This document shows positions 11,134 to 22,769 of a DNA stretch of 26,107 nt, piece after piece. Every line of letters begins with the position of its first letter. Within the stretch, counting starts at the first letter, position 1. The stretch is from contig JAQGFW010001887.1 of assembly GCA_030463445.1 (NCBI GenBank), forward strand, positions 1 through 26,107, written 5' to 3'. The notes beneath the pieces were generated by a model, which worked only from the letters and a program-made list of their open reading frames with translations, had not been told where the DNA came from and ran no database searches. A program made the translations under genes and the position numbers. The stretch is from Euplotes aediculatus. Lineage: Eukaryota; Ciliophora; Spirotrichea; Euplotida; Euplotidae.

Positions 11134-12188
11134 CTAAATATCAAATGATAGAAGAATTATAATGCATGTATTATTGAATTCAAAGTAAGATATTACGATT
11201 AAAATTTTCCATCTAATTTACTCTAAATCAAGCATTTATATTTATATTAGGTTTTGCATTTTCTTAGACTTTTTAAGTCACCAAATTATAAAAGATAATG
11301 ATATTAAGTCTCGATTAATTTTTATATTTTATCCTTTTGTTTTTGAAATGCTTTTAAACAATATTTTATTTATTTTTGATTGTAAATATAATAAAAAATA
11401 CAATATTACTTAAATCAAGCATTGAAACAAATTAATAAATTACTTTTATTGTAATTTATAATGAAAGAAATGAATAAAACTAAATTTTTTATTCGAAAAT
11501 CTCAAATTTAAGTGATTGAAATAACTTTTAATTTGAATTAGAAAACTACACCAAAGAATCTTAATTTTGCATCAAATCTAAACATAAATGCATTCATGTT
11601 TAGTTGATTTTCATTAAATTTTTCTTAAGTGCATAATTTTATCATAGTATTTTCTATAAAATCAAAAACAATAATAATAAATAAAATTTATTTGTTGTGG
11701 AGTGAGAATATACAAGCCTCACTTCAATACTAAATCTGTGGTTGTTGTAATTATGAGTTTTTAAGAAGTTGAAAACATTTGTTACAAGCTCAACAATATT
11801 ATCTCTGCATGTCTATTTTGTGTTCGATTGAGTCCATTAAGCAAGAAGATTCATTTCAGTTTATTGGTAATGCTGTAAATTTACAACATAAATTAAAAGC
11901 TAGTTGATCAATTTTAAATGTGTACTAATGCTTACAAGACATTTAAACTTCAAAGTCACAAAAAGGTTGGTTTATTAAAGTTATAATACTTTTATTGTAA
12001 CATATTTTCATAATAAAGAATACTTCATAACGCGAATCAAACCCATTAATGTAAAATTAAAAATATTAAGTATAATTAAACTTTAATGTAAAACTAGGTT
12101 ATACTATTCATTGCACAAGCTTCAGTCTATCCGAAGATTGGAGAATCTAAATAATTCTGTCTAATGACGCCATTTTGGCATAATCAAG

Positions 12189-12267
12189 TCTAGAATCTCG
12201 ATTTATAATGAGAGAATCTAGAGTTGAAAATTTATATTTATAAGTAACCTAGTTATAAATATAGGTT
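12189..12267. repeat. Two consecutive hairpins
   Basis: The first pairs TCTAGAATCTC (12189-12199) with GAGAATCTAGA (12212-12222), 10 of 11 positions. The second pairs AACCTA (12246-12251) with TAGGTT (12262-12267), a perfect 6-bp stem with a 10-nt loop. They may be structured RNA or chance in AT-rich DNA. There is no T-run or gene end beside them that would make them a terminator. Confidence 0.5.
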
Positions 12268-14034
12268 TAAATCTTCTTTATTCAGCTTAAGTAGATAATA
12301 AAAATCATGAAGGTGTACATCTAAATGATTTTTATTTTAGTAGACTTATTAAGCAAATATCATAGCATAGGAATCACTTGAAAATTTCTGAATACAAGCT
12401 GTTGAGTTAAGATATACGAGATAAAGTTTTGTAGTTGTATCAAAAATTGACTTCACTTCACTTGAAGTAAATTTATTGAGCAACATACAATCACCAAAGC
12501 TTGTTCAAAAACACAAAGCAAGCTTAAGACTGGTAAATTTAATGTACATCTACAGGCGTGGTGGATATGGTTATCAAACAACACTTATCTTTGTAGATTT
12601 TAAAGAATCTTATTTAGTAAATTTGTATACTTCCACCATTAGAGAATAAAAATTGATTATTGAAAGCAGTATTATCAAATAAAAATAAAGTAAATTCAAT
12701 TAATAATTTTATAATTTTAGAAATTTAAATTTAAGAAACGATCAAATTTCACATTCCGAATTATCCTGAAATAAGTGTTGATAAGTATGACCAATTGTAA
12801 AAAACTCAGATTTAATAAAATATATTTGAAACATTATCAAAATAGTTTTTTTAATTGAAACTATTTATACTTGATACTTAGCTCGCTTCATCTTGTAAAA
12901 ATAAAGGACTATTGGATAATGAAATTAAAAAGATCAATCTACAAAGATAGAATAAATGATGAGCTTATTAATATATATAAAATGAACGGATAGATGTGCT
13001 TGTCAATATTATTGAAATTCCAAATAACTTTTTAATAGTTAATCTATTTAGCAAACAAAAGAAAGCATTCAGTGATGAAAAATCAAGGCAAAACCCCTTC
13101 AAAAAGGAAAGATCCAAAGAAATATTTAATAAATTTTAATAATTTAATGAACGTTAAAGACTTGAAGAATAAATGAAAAGGAAAAAAATCAATCATCAGA
13201 CTATATTCAAGTTGGCTATAAAGAGAAATAGATTGAAAGTGTTAAAAATAGATATTCGAATTTATTAAGGATTATAATTGCTTACATATTAATTTGATCA
13301 AAATATCATTAAATGGTATAAATTTTATAAATTAAAGCATTTTCCATTTAAATAACATAATCATTAATCAGTTACTTATTCATTTAAATCATTACAAATC
13401 TAATAGATTTAAATATTCTCGAAAATTAAAATGATTAAAATTTCAATACATTTATTATTATGTTCAAAGAATTTATAGAAAAACCAATGTTTGCAGAAAC
13501 TGTAATATTTTCAATGAATTTTTAAATATAATTACAGCATTCCTTTTAGCCCTAAGCATACATTTGAGAATTTTTATCTTATTACAAAGAAATTTAATCT
13601 GTATAAACAAAATTTAAGATTTAAATTCTTGGTGTAGATTTAAATTTTAATTAATTCAATGTATTTTTTGTTTCTTTTTAATCCTTATTATCCTTAATTT
13701 TATTTTTTTGTAACTGAAATTTAATTTTGTCAACAATAACTTTTAAATTATTTTTATTGTTGATGAAATAAAAAAATATTCATTGCTAAACTTCATTTCA
13801 TTCTAAATGTATCTTAGTGTTACATTTTCACCTAAGTTTTTATTCAAATATTGCTATATAAATCAAATTTTGACAGAATAGTCTCAAACCCTTATCTTTA
13901 ATTTCAATTTCTAAATTTTTTAAATAATTTTTTTGATTGTATTGAAATAAGTTAAATTAAAGTTATATTTCATACTAATCTTTAAGTAAGCTGTTTTTTT
14001 TATATTATAAAATCAAATAAAGTTCTAAATGCAG

Positions 14035-14087
14035 TTTGAGTTGATGTTTTAATCATCTTAAATACTTTAAGCTTAAATCAACTCAAA
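14035..14087. repeat. Perfect 11-bp inverted repeat
   Basis: TTTGAGTTGAT (14035-14045) and ATCAACTCAAA (14077-14087) are exact inverse copies around a 31-nt AT-rich loop. Function unknown. Confidence 0.7.
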
Positions 14088-14284
14088 ATAAATTTCGATG
14101 TAATTTTATAAAATTTAATGAGGTTTTCTGCAAATTGAAAAAATCGAATTAAATTGCTTTGGAGTTCATTTTAGTGTAATGAATTTCAGTTATGTTTTCA
14201 AGGAGAATTTTGAAGGACTCAGTTTGCTTTACTCCATTTATTAATCCTTTATGAAAATGGTTTGACCTAAATCCAAAGAGGAAA

Positions 14285-14481
14285 TTTGATATGTTCTACT
14301 TTCATCAGGTCTAAAATATGCATTCTAAAACTTGAAAAAATATCCATCCAGTGAATATTTTTTTATCTTTTAATAATATATGAAAATTTATCAGACGAAA
14401 CTTTTATAGTAAAATTCACTATATGATTTTTTCGAGTTTTGAAGAAATTAATTAACTAGAGTTGCATATTTACATATCAAA
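14285..14481. repeat. Imperfect long inverted repeat (foldback)
   Basis: Four blocks are mirrored in order around a centre near 14385: TTTGATATGT (14285-14294 and 14472-14481), AAATATGCA (14314-14322 and 14463-14471), AAAACTTGAAAAAAT (14327-14341 and 14426-14440, one mismatch) and AGTGAAT (14350-14356 and 14414-14420). Together they form an interrupted stem about 70 nt per arm. It resembles a small foldback or MITE-like element. It abuts the GC-richer island that begins at about 14480. Confidence 0.7.
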
Positions 14482-15090
14482 AAATCAAAGGGACCTTTCA
14501 GCAACCGTTTATTGACCGCCTCGAAGAGCATTTTTGATTGCCGAAAAATTTATAAGTTCTTCACTTCATTATCCCGTTTAAGATAATCTTTGGCTTTTAA
14601 TCTTCGTCTCTATTCAGACTGATACATCAAGTTTTGAATAAGGTTCCTTTCTTTGAAAGGCAAACCTTAAAGGATTTTACTTGAATATAGATACAGTCAA
14701 AATAGCAACTGTACTTTCAATTGATCCTCAATGAGTGGTCCTGCGATCGACAATTGGAGGAGATGCGAATGGGTGCTTATCCTTGCTGAATAGTTTGGCT
14801 TAAGGACTGACAAACAACAGCTAACTTTGCTGTTACAAATAAATTTGCAAGCTCAATTATCAACTCCATGTGCTTATGCAACTCTTGTCGTAAATTTGCA
14901 AACCAAAAATAAGGGATAATAAGAATGTGTACTTTTCTGATTTTGAATCAGTTTAAAGTATTTCTACTAGGTTGCTCGTAATGGTAATAAAAATTAATTT
15001 TTTTATTTTGAAATGCGTTTTAATATATCAGGAGTTGTAGAAAGACCAGAGAAAAAAATGATTTTGTTTGAGTTATGGAGATAGTTATGA
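14480..15090 (-). other. GC-richer island, probably coding or ex-coding
   Basis: Base composition is clearly richer than in the flanks. On the minus strand one frame (ending TPDILKRISK) reaches AAA-TAA-A at about 15015, and the +1 frame then stays open for about 75 codons (YHYEQPSRN, RQELHKHMELIIELANL). After one TAA it is open again for about 60 codons with several Cys. However, other frames on both strands are also rather open (for example PFASPPIVDRRTTH, minus; TVKIATVLSIDPQ, plus), so strand and frame are not settled. I do not recognise a family or an RNA gene. It may be a decayed gene or a germline segment. Confidence 0.4.
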
Positions 15091-16042
15091 ATTGAATTCC
15101 AAGAGAAGAAGGAATATTAAAAGTTTAATAAAACATTAAAAAAATTATTTTATAAGGATATTATTTATTCAAAATATGCATAATAAAAATTATTTATTTT
15201 TACATTAAAATCTTTTAACGATAATGTTTTAAATATTCTGAAAAGGATAAAATTATTGATTTTGAACCATGTATGAAGTTGTTTTTTCTTTCTTTCTAAA
15301 TTTGATGATCTTTGTCTCTTTTATTTATTTAAAATTATTTTTATTTTTATCAAATTTCAATTAGTACTTCAAGCTCAGTAAGGTTATAGTAGTCCGCGAT
15401 CATCTGAGATATTCACTTTCATAAGTTCAGTTCCTCACGATATTAATATATGGTATTACTTTATTTTAAAAAAATATTTATTTTTGGTTATAAATACATT
15501 TTGTTTAATTAATTTTTATTAAATTTTTATTTTAATAATGAGACCGGAGTTTGCCATAATTATTTATAACTATAGTTTTGTATAAAAAATTTGAAGGTTC
15601 GAAGAAAAATTAATATTTAAACATAGCTAATTTTAAAATAAGCATTTTTTCCTAATCTTTCAAATGTATTATGTAAAAATTAAGCATTTTAAAAATTAAA
15701 TATCATCATTTATAAACTTAAATTTAAAATGAATTTAAAATTTTAACTTTGATATTAGAGCACAGGCTTAAAACTTTTCCAAAATTAACTAAATAAAAAA
15801 GTATATTTTTTATATTAAAGTGAATTTTATTGAGAATACTCTAAGACCTGATATTTAACACCAATCACTTACTCTCAACTCTGGTATCAATCCATCTGTT
15901 CATAGTTTTAGATATTTTTTTGGTTCTCTATAAAAAAGAATTGCAAAAACTATAATAACTTGTATTAGATAGCAAGCAAATTTAGACAGAGAAGAATCAG
16001 TAATGAATGTCTTAATACAGATCTGCATATTAATAAACTTAC
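15091..16042. other. AT-rich stretch without a supported gene
   Basis: No long frame or clear repeat. A small patch at 15365-15430 is less AT-rich but gives only short frames. Confidence 0.5.
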
Positions 16043-16324
16043 TTGCTAATAACTATCTTGAACTGAGTGCTTTCAAGAAGTTCGTTGTTTTCAGATTCTA
16101 GCTCAATATCAAAATAATGCCTTTTGAAGTTTTTGCTAACTTTTAAAGTTTGATCATCTTTGCAAAAATAGATATAGCTTACATTCTCATGAATCTTCAT
16201 TCAAAATCCAATTTTTGAATGTTGTTTAAAAATAAGTAATATAAATAAAGCTTTGTGGTTGAATTAAATTGAAATGATCAAATTCTTCAATCTTCAACTT
16301 TGCTGCATTCACGAAACTTTTATT
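16043..16324 (-). CDS. Internal exon of an unknown gene
   Basis: This 282-nt block is bounded by an acceptor (TTTATAG) and a textbook donor, GTAAGT at 16042-16037. It opens NKSFVNAAKLKIEEFDHF, reaches TTT-TAA at 16226-16231, and continues in the +1 frame with KQHSKIGFCMKIHEN, CKDDQTLKVSKNFKRHYF and DIELESENNELLESTQFK up to the donor. The alternating charged and hydrophobic residues suggest beta strands. The family is not recognised. A beta-trefoil/MIR fold would suit a missing N-terminal exon of the channel gene on the same strand, but no residue-level match proves it. The TTT-TAA join could instead be a short intron. Confidence 0.55.
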
Positions 16325-18597
16325 CTATAAATAATTAAATGTTTCTTATAAAAAGGAATTTATTTAGCTTATCTTAGCAAATTTATTTGATAGTCTGTTA
16401 ATTTTTTAACTTCATAAATCAAGAAATTTTTTTTAAAAATATTTATTGTAAAATTTAAAAATTAAGTATATAAAAATGTTAAAGTTCAGATGATAAAAGA
16501 GCTATTTTTTATCGCTAAATCTTTTTTGATAATATTTTAATAATATTTTAAGCTATATTTTGTTGATTTCTGTTTAATAGTTGATATATTTATTTCTTTT
16601 AATAATAAATTTTTGATCAATGTCAATATCAATATGTATTTGAAGAATCATTTTATTAAGGTAAAAAGTTGAATTCATTCAAAACTATTACTAAAAATAA
16701 CTGATGAGATAATAATAAGATTATATCCTAAAGCAGACTATTAATGATATATATAATTTATGAGGCTGGCAATTATTTAAAATAATTCCAAACTTATCTA
16801 ACTCAATACTGTATAAATAGTAAAAAATTTAATTAATTAAATTTAAGATTTGGACTATCTGAGTTTGATATCTAAATTGAACTGCTTCATAATTTTCTTT
16901 ATATTAAAAATATAACATCAAAATAAGAATTTAAGCTTAAATCAGAATCGAAGAACTAATAAAATTAATTTAATATTTTTAAAAGATAAAGTGTATTGGA
17001 ATTATGATGTTTCAGTTAATGTTTGTCATTCCTTTAATGAACCACAACACATCCCTCATCTCCAAATTGTAAATGATTCATTCGAGCACTCAAAAACAGA
17101 TAAATAAATGAATTTCAATAAATAAAAATGATGTGAGATTTATTTTTTAGTATTATTGGATTTCGAATGATTTAAAAAATGAATATTTTAAAGCATTTAT
17201 AGGCCAATAAAATATTTGTTATTTTTATAATCTATTCAACTAACTATAAATCATTAAATGAATGTCTAACTAATATTATATCTCTTGGAGTTTAAAAAAT
17301 CGACATTGCAAAAATTAGAAAAACATATCAGATCAAGAATTTAAGTGAATGCAAGAATTTGTAGTATTCATCAAATAGGTAATGATAATAAGATGAAAGC
17401 ATTAAAAATATTCAGATAAATCAGACTAAACTACTATAAGAAGATAAATAACCACTCTGTTTCCGATTCTTCAGAAGTTTAAAACCAATTATTACGGTAG
17501 AATTCCTACAAATCAAAAATAGAACAATATCTCAGCTTTTTATACTGCAAATACAGTCATCAAATCTTTTTATGGTACATTTTGATTTGCTTTCTTTCTA
17601 CCATGATCTTCATTTTAATATGCATCAATTGAGAACTTCTTTTTTTTTCATTCAATAATAAGTTTATTCAAAATTTACAAGCAAAGATATATAGCTTGCA
17701 AACTACATTCACTTACAAAATTATTCAGAAATCACTAAAATAAATGTCTCAAAGAGACTAAAGGGATGTGGAGTCACAACTATAAAACAATAAATGAAGG
17801 CAATTTTAAATTCTTTAAAAATGATGAAGCATTAATATTAAAGAATTTTCAACGACCAAGATTTTTTGCCAAACTTACAGGGGATTAGACAACATCGAAT
17901 ACGATAATCTTTATTCTTTAAATAAAATCAATTGCCTTCTTACATATCAATTTCTTATAATATAGGATAGAATATTATAGAAAAGTAAATTAATCCTTTA
18001 AAAATGCAATTTAATGTAATTCTTTTGTAAATACCTGCCAAAAATTATCTGTATAACATATGAATCACATATCGTTTTTTAAGTAGTATTTTGATCTGAT
18101 TCACAATATGTAATAGTATCTAAAACAATAGATTAGATCAGCATGCAAAATTTTTAATTTAAATAGTTGTAATAAGAATAAATAATATTAAATTGATTTA
18201 TTTAAGTCTTTGAACAATCAGTTCTTATCAGCTAGATTAAAACTTTAATGATTTTTCAAGCCAACATTTAAAATATATTTTCCAAAAAAATATATTAAAA
18301 AAGATAAAGTTGAAATGTACATCAAAAGTCATAATAATAATATATTAACCCCTAAATTTTACTTTTAGTTTTTAAAGCACTAAAAAATCTTTAATTTATA
18401 TGTAACTTCAGTATTACATTTAAAACTTATTGATATTGTACAAATTTCATTACTACTTATGAAGTCGGATTCTTAGTTTAGAATAATTGAATGCTTGAAA
18501 TGTTAACTATGAAGCTTAATTTGCTAATGAAATAATCTAATCTAAAGCTTTATTGACTGTCTTAAAGTAAAAATAAAATACTACTTTAATCTTAAAT
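16325..18597. other. AT-rich stretch without a supported gene
   Basis: Only short frames on both strands. A less AT-rich patch near 17030-17110 and imperfect dyads near 18060-18110 are not enough for a call. Confidence 0.5.
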
Positions 18598-18735
18598 TAG
18601 TATAATTTCTACATTGTAGCAAGAATACTTTGCGAATGTTAGTTTTAATTTTTAGATAGCAGCTATACTTTGCTGTCGGCAACTAAACTTTACAAGTAGT
18701 AATTACACTTTGAGGATGACATTTCCACTTTGATA
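18598..18735 (-). repeat. 20-bp satellite, inverted array
   Basis: About six or seven degenerate 20-bp units in the orientation opposite to the larger array downstream. Examples are AGCTATACTTTGC, GGCAACTAAACTTTAC and AAGTAGTAATTACACTTTGA. Each is the reverse complement of the consensus GCAAAGTGTAGTTGCTACTT. Confidence 0.85.
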
Positions 18736-18882
18736 TTGAACAATTTATTATATGAATAAAAATTAAACAACAAAGTAAGTTAATCATTTTTAAGTAATTT
18801 TAGCTTCATACAGGTGTATTTGATACCCGATAAATGTAGTTAAATTAAAAATGAATATCTATCAACAAAAAAATTGTTGCAG

Positions 18883-19357
18883 CGAACAAAGTGTAGTTTA
18901 CATCTACAAAGTGAATTAAAACGAGCAAAATGTAGTTGCCATCTTTAAAGTATAGTTGCCAACTTATTAATGTACTTGCTAATCACGAATTCAATTGATA
19001 ATCGAAATGTGTAATTGCTTCTTGCAAAGTATGATTGGTATTCACAAGGTATTTTACAACCCGTTTAATTGTAATTGCAACCAGCAAATTGTTATTACCA
19101 CCTGCAAAGTTTAGTTGCAAGTAGTAAAGTGTAGTTGCTATCCATAAAGCGTAAATATCATCCGTAAAATGTAGTTACTAATTGAAAAGTGATGTATCAA
19201 TATCAAAGTAAAGTTGCTACCAAAAATATAGCTGCTTCTTGCAAAGATTCGAAGTAAGCCGCAAAGTGCATTTACTACTTGCAATATATTTTGTACACAT
19301 TTATTGTAGTTGCTACTTGCAAAGAATAGTTGAGTCAGCAAAATGTAGTTCCCACTA
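18883..19357 (+). repeat. 20-bp satellite, main array
   Basis: About 24 degenerate tandem units with consensus GCAAAGTGTAGTTGCTACTT, most exactly 20 bp and a few 18-19 bp. The best-kept part is GCAAAGTGTAGTTGC. Units have drifted independently, so the array looks old. The array is head-to-head with the inverted array at 18598-18735 across a roughly 147-bp AT-rich spacer. Unrelated short frames cross it and are not genes. Confidence 0.9.
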
Positions 19358-19685
19358 AAATAGCTTATTTATTACAATTTGAAACACAACTTGTCAAATG
19401 CAAACTGCGATTTGTTTATCTTAATATATTTTTGTTAGATTAGTTTATAATTTAAAAGGCAATGTAAATTAACAATCAATAAAAATTTATAATATTTGCA
19501 CATTAAACTTATTCTTTTACTTAAATTTCATTACTTTAAATATAAAACATGTTGTGGATTCAATAATTCATTCTTTTTTGCAATTTGAACTATATAATTT
19601 AATTTTAAGCCGATGTATGAAAAGAATAAATAAAGTATTATAAAAATATATAATAAATAGCAATATTATTTCTGATATAATTAAT

Positions 19686-20339
19686 TTATTTACCATTAAT
19701 CATATTGTTATTTTTAGTTGATGTTAACACAATTCTGCTACATTCATCATGATCTAATGCTTTAGTTTTTGATCCCCTTGCTAAGTAATACTTGGTATTA
19801 TTTTAAATAAGTATAAAGTCTATATTGCATATGTGTGTTGAGAAGATCGCTTGTTTTTAATTCATTTTCCTCTTCAAAATACAATAACACTGGATCAAAA
19901 TAATAGTTCTTTTTATCAGTGTTTCTATTTTCAAAAAATATATTTTTTTCTTTTGTATCTATTTCATCAATATCATTATAATTTAATAAGCGACTTTGGT
20001 TTGGCCACCATAAAACAAAAGGTTGGTTGGGTTTTAAAGAGTGATTCTGAGAATGCCTGCCAAAAGAATACTGGTGCTCTTGCTCCTTTATCATGTTCAG
20101 GTACTCTTCTTTATTTAAATTCTTTGAAATGATCAGCAACTGAAAAGTGATAGAGATTCATATTCAAATTGGTGGTAGCATCACTCCTCTTTGAAGGTCG
20201 TATTTCAAAGCTATACGATAAAGGCGTTGGGGGATCAAATATTTTGTTCCATGAGCTATAATATAATATTTGAGTAAGAGTGTGAGTGAAGTGTTCGATT
20301 GTGCAGCTGTTCAAAAACAATTTTTCGTTAGTTATTGAG
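19686..20339 (-). CDS. Unknown protein with two AAA-TAA +1 frameshift sites and a MIR-like stretch, 5' incomplete
   Basis: About 215 codons in three frames joined by two stop-codon shifts. Frame 1 (NSCTIEHFTHTLTQ, WNKIFDPPTPLSYSFEIR) ends at AAA-TAA-A (20111-20116). Frame 2 (KEEYLNMIKEQEHQ, PFVLWWPNQSRLLNYND) ends at AAA-TAA-T (19798-19803). Frame 3 (NTKYYLARGSKTKALDHDE) ends at AAA-TAA, 19686-19691. In both cases the next frame is exactly the +1 frame, the pattern known for Euplotes. No ATG opens frame 1; the block probably starts at an acceptor near 20340. The end may instead be a donor, ATG-GTAAAT. QYRLYTYLKNTKYYLARG resembles the strand pattern of MIR/beta-trefoil repeats of IP3 and ryanodine receptors (LLHLKSNKYLTV). 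That similarity is weak, but it fits the missing N-terminus of the channel gene downstream. Confidence 0.7.
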
Positions 20340-22279
20340 CTTAAAAAGTTAAGAACTTATCTTTTCTTAGTATCTATGCTAAAAAATAAATAAAATAATT
20401 TGCGAACATATAGTATAAATTAATATACATATACACAAGCAAAGAGAATATATTTGAGAAGTTTTACTTTCATTATGATTTATGATCATCCTTATTTACT
20501 CTGAAGTTTGAATTATAATTATGTGTCAAATAATAGACATAAAATATATGCTAATTTTGAAAATGGCGTAAAAAATTAATGCGATCTCTATTATTTAATA
20601 TGATTATTTGTACGATATCTTTGTAAAGTTTTTCATAATTCATATCATATACTCAATTAATCTTAATCAATATTTTTACAAACTCTGAATTCGAATAAAT
20701 TGATATCATTTAATATTTGTCAAAGAATGAAAAGCTAAATAAAAATGCAAAATATAAATAAAGTTCCTCAACTAAGGTCGAATCTAAATGAAAATAAATT
20801 TGAATGCCTAAAATATAATTACACAAAGGTTTAGAATAAAGTTGAAATAGATAAAAAGAAAATAAGGGAGTTGATATTGATGCAACTTTTATTATATAAA
20901 ATTTAAACTTTAGATATGAATTCATTAAATACAAATTTGTATTGTGCAAGCCAAATCAATTTAAGTTTTCTTGGTTCTAATTATGAACTTTTATCAATTT
21001 TTTAGATTATATGAAATTAAAATTGTATCAACTCTCACATACTTTATTTATAATATATTTTAAAATTGCTTCCTTAATTTTTAATCTTGCTAAGTTTTAA
21101 TGATCAAGTTGAATAATTTTAAGTATAATAATATGTTAAAAATCTTATTTTTCATAACTTTAGCTACATTCTCTAAAATTCCTTGTTATGTCTATGATTG
21201 AGTTCATAGATTATAGAATTTGAAGTTGATGAAAAAATTATTTTAAGAATTACTTTTTAATTCATACATTAAAACATAGCTAATTATAGCTGCATTATGT
21301 TTAATATTAATATACTTTGTTCTTACAATAGAGAATTATATAGATAATATAAGTAGTATTGTTGTCCTGCTTGATTTTGATCGTTGAGCTATATATTTAT
21401 GAAATTAGAAACAACCTTCATTTGTACGATACTTGAATAATTTGATAATATAATATGAATCTTTGATATATTCTCAAATTATGTTAATATTTAAAATGTT
21501 TATTTAAACCTTTTAATTGCCAGTTTATATCTTCAACAACTTAAAAAAATTATTATTAATGAATATATAGTTGACTCTTACACATTTTGATCCAGAAATA
21601 ATGTCCTTTAAAAATGTTATATGATACTTTTTGAATGGAGAAAGATAGAACTGGCCTCTTCAAAGTGAGTATGCATAAACTATAGTTACAATAAAGTTTT
21701 AATTTATAATAAAAATCAACTATTACTCTAAATTTCCCAATCAAATCTTGTGGTGAGACCTCGTCTGGACTTTCCATTCAAAATCATTATTAATAAAAAA
21801 TCTTTTGATTTTTTAAATTAATGAGGAAGTTTGAATTATTCGAAATGCTTCAATATTTGAATAAATTCATAGAAATAGAATAAAAAACTTTATCCAAATA
21901 ATGCATTTTTGAATTTTTGTAATAACTTGTGGAAGTTCAGAATTCGAATGCTTTCAAAATCAAAAAATTCCGAAATATTCGAAGTATGCTAAAACATTAG
22001 CTTTTGATAGACTTTTAATGAAATTATTGTTGAAACAAATTTAGGATATTTTATAACTTAAACTAATTAGAAGAATATTATTTTAAATTTTGTTTCAATT
22101 ATTTTATCATTTTATTCATCATTTTGAGTGTCTCAATTTTTAAAGTCTTGATGAGTTTTGAAGGATTTCATTTAGTTGCTTTATTTATGGTATATTTTAA
22201 TGCACTCAAATTTACAATCCTATGATAAATAATGTTCATATCATTAATTGAATATTCGGTATCGTTTAAAATAGAGTAC
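20340..22279. other. AT-rich stretch with weak minus-strand frames
   Basis: A hydrophobic minus-strand frame of about 90 codons at 20710-20990 (F/Y/L rich) and the ATG-started frame at 21556-21777 are the longest. The rest has no supported gene. Confidence 0.4.
21556..21777 (-). CDS. Possible first exon or small ORF, unknown
   Basis: A 73-codon frame starts at a real ATG and ends at TAA without needing TGA. The first 15 or so codons (MESPDEVSPQDLIGKFR) are GC-richer and look protein-like. The rest is K/Y/S/F rich and may be intron read-through, since a GTAATA donor-like site follows FR. It could be a 5' exon for the minus-strand block at 19686-20339. No family recognised. Confidence 0.3.
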   Translation of the reverse strand: MESPDEVSPQDLIGKFRVIVDFYYKLKLYCNYSLCILTLKRPVLSFSIQKVSYNIFKGHYFWIKMCKSQLYIH

Positions 22280-22632
22280 TCAGTGATTGCAGAATATAAA
22301 AATAAAGTTAAGATTAAAAGTGTTGGCTACATTTCGAAAAGAAAATTGAGGAATTTAATGAGAGAAAGAAATATTACGAAATCAAATCCAAAAGCATTGA
22401 AATAAAGTTGATTTCTAAAGAAGAACAAAAATTATGAATTATTCTTTTGTACCTTGCAGAAATGCAAATAGATATTTTTGAATAATGAAATAGGCTTTAC
22501 ATTTCCTGCCAATGTATTATCCATGAATAATTAAATGAATCTTTTATCATGCGCATATCCGAATCTTTATGAGAGACTACAGTTGGGAAATACCGTACTC
22601 TTCAGAAATGACCCCTGGATCTACCCATTTTG
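22280..22632 (+). repeat. Inverted diverged duplicate, copy 2
   Basis: This is the plus-strand partner of the minus-strand copy at 8310-8660, sharing the same ordered blocks. It contains FEKKIEEFNERKKYYEIK in one frame and IEYSVIAEYKNKVKIKS in another. The two copies differ by small indels that change phase, so at least one has decayed. Similarity fades upstream of about 22280 and downstream of the CCCATTTTG at 22624-22632. Confidence 0.8.
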
Positions 22633-22762
22633 TGTTAAAAACTCGACTTCTATTTAAACACAGTAAGTTGGCTTGATTTTATTTCTGTCCTAGCATATTT
22701 ACGAAACTGAATATCCTCTTATCGAACGAATTTTTTGATTTATTAACAAGGTCATTTATTTA
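22494..22762 (+). CDS. Open frame overlapping duplicate copy 2, unknown
   Basis: An 88-codon frame ending at TAG, with TGA as Cys, contains YHAHIRIFMRDYSWEIPYSS and EMTPGSTHFVLKTRLLFK. The matching part of copy 1 gives NAPGSTPFYLF in the aligned phase, so a GSTxF peptide is shared by both copies. Another phase is also open here (LLSCAYPNLYERLQLGN), so the choice of frame is uncertain. No family recognised. Confidence 0.3.
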
Positions 22763-22769
22763 GATGGTA

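Larger units (their letters stand above)
11134..14284. other. AT-rich stretch with small hairpins, no supported gene
   Basis: Patches at 11690-11880 and 12890-13010 are less AT-rich and give short frames on several phases. None is convincing. Hairpins at 12189-12267 and 14035-14087 are listed separately. Confidence 0.4.

Noticed and set aside
13085-13110. AAAACCCC near 13095 as a telomerase-RNA template or internal telomere
   Set aside because: Only a single AAAACCCC is present, too short for a C4A4 template and without any RNA-like context.
19138-19341. 67-codon minus-strand frame
   Set aside because: It lies within the 20-bp satellite array and only reflects the repeat.
20710-20990. About 90-codon hydrophobic minus-strand frame
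   Set aside because: F/Y/L-rich composition and length are within chance range; no splice support or family match.
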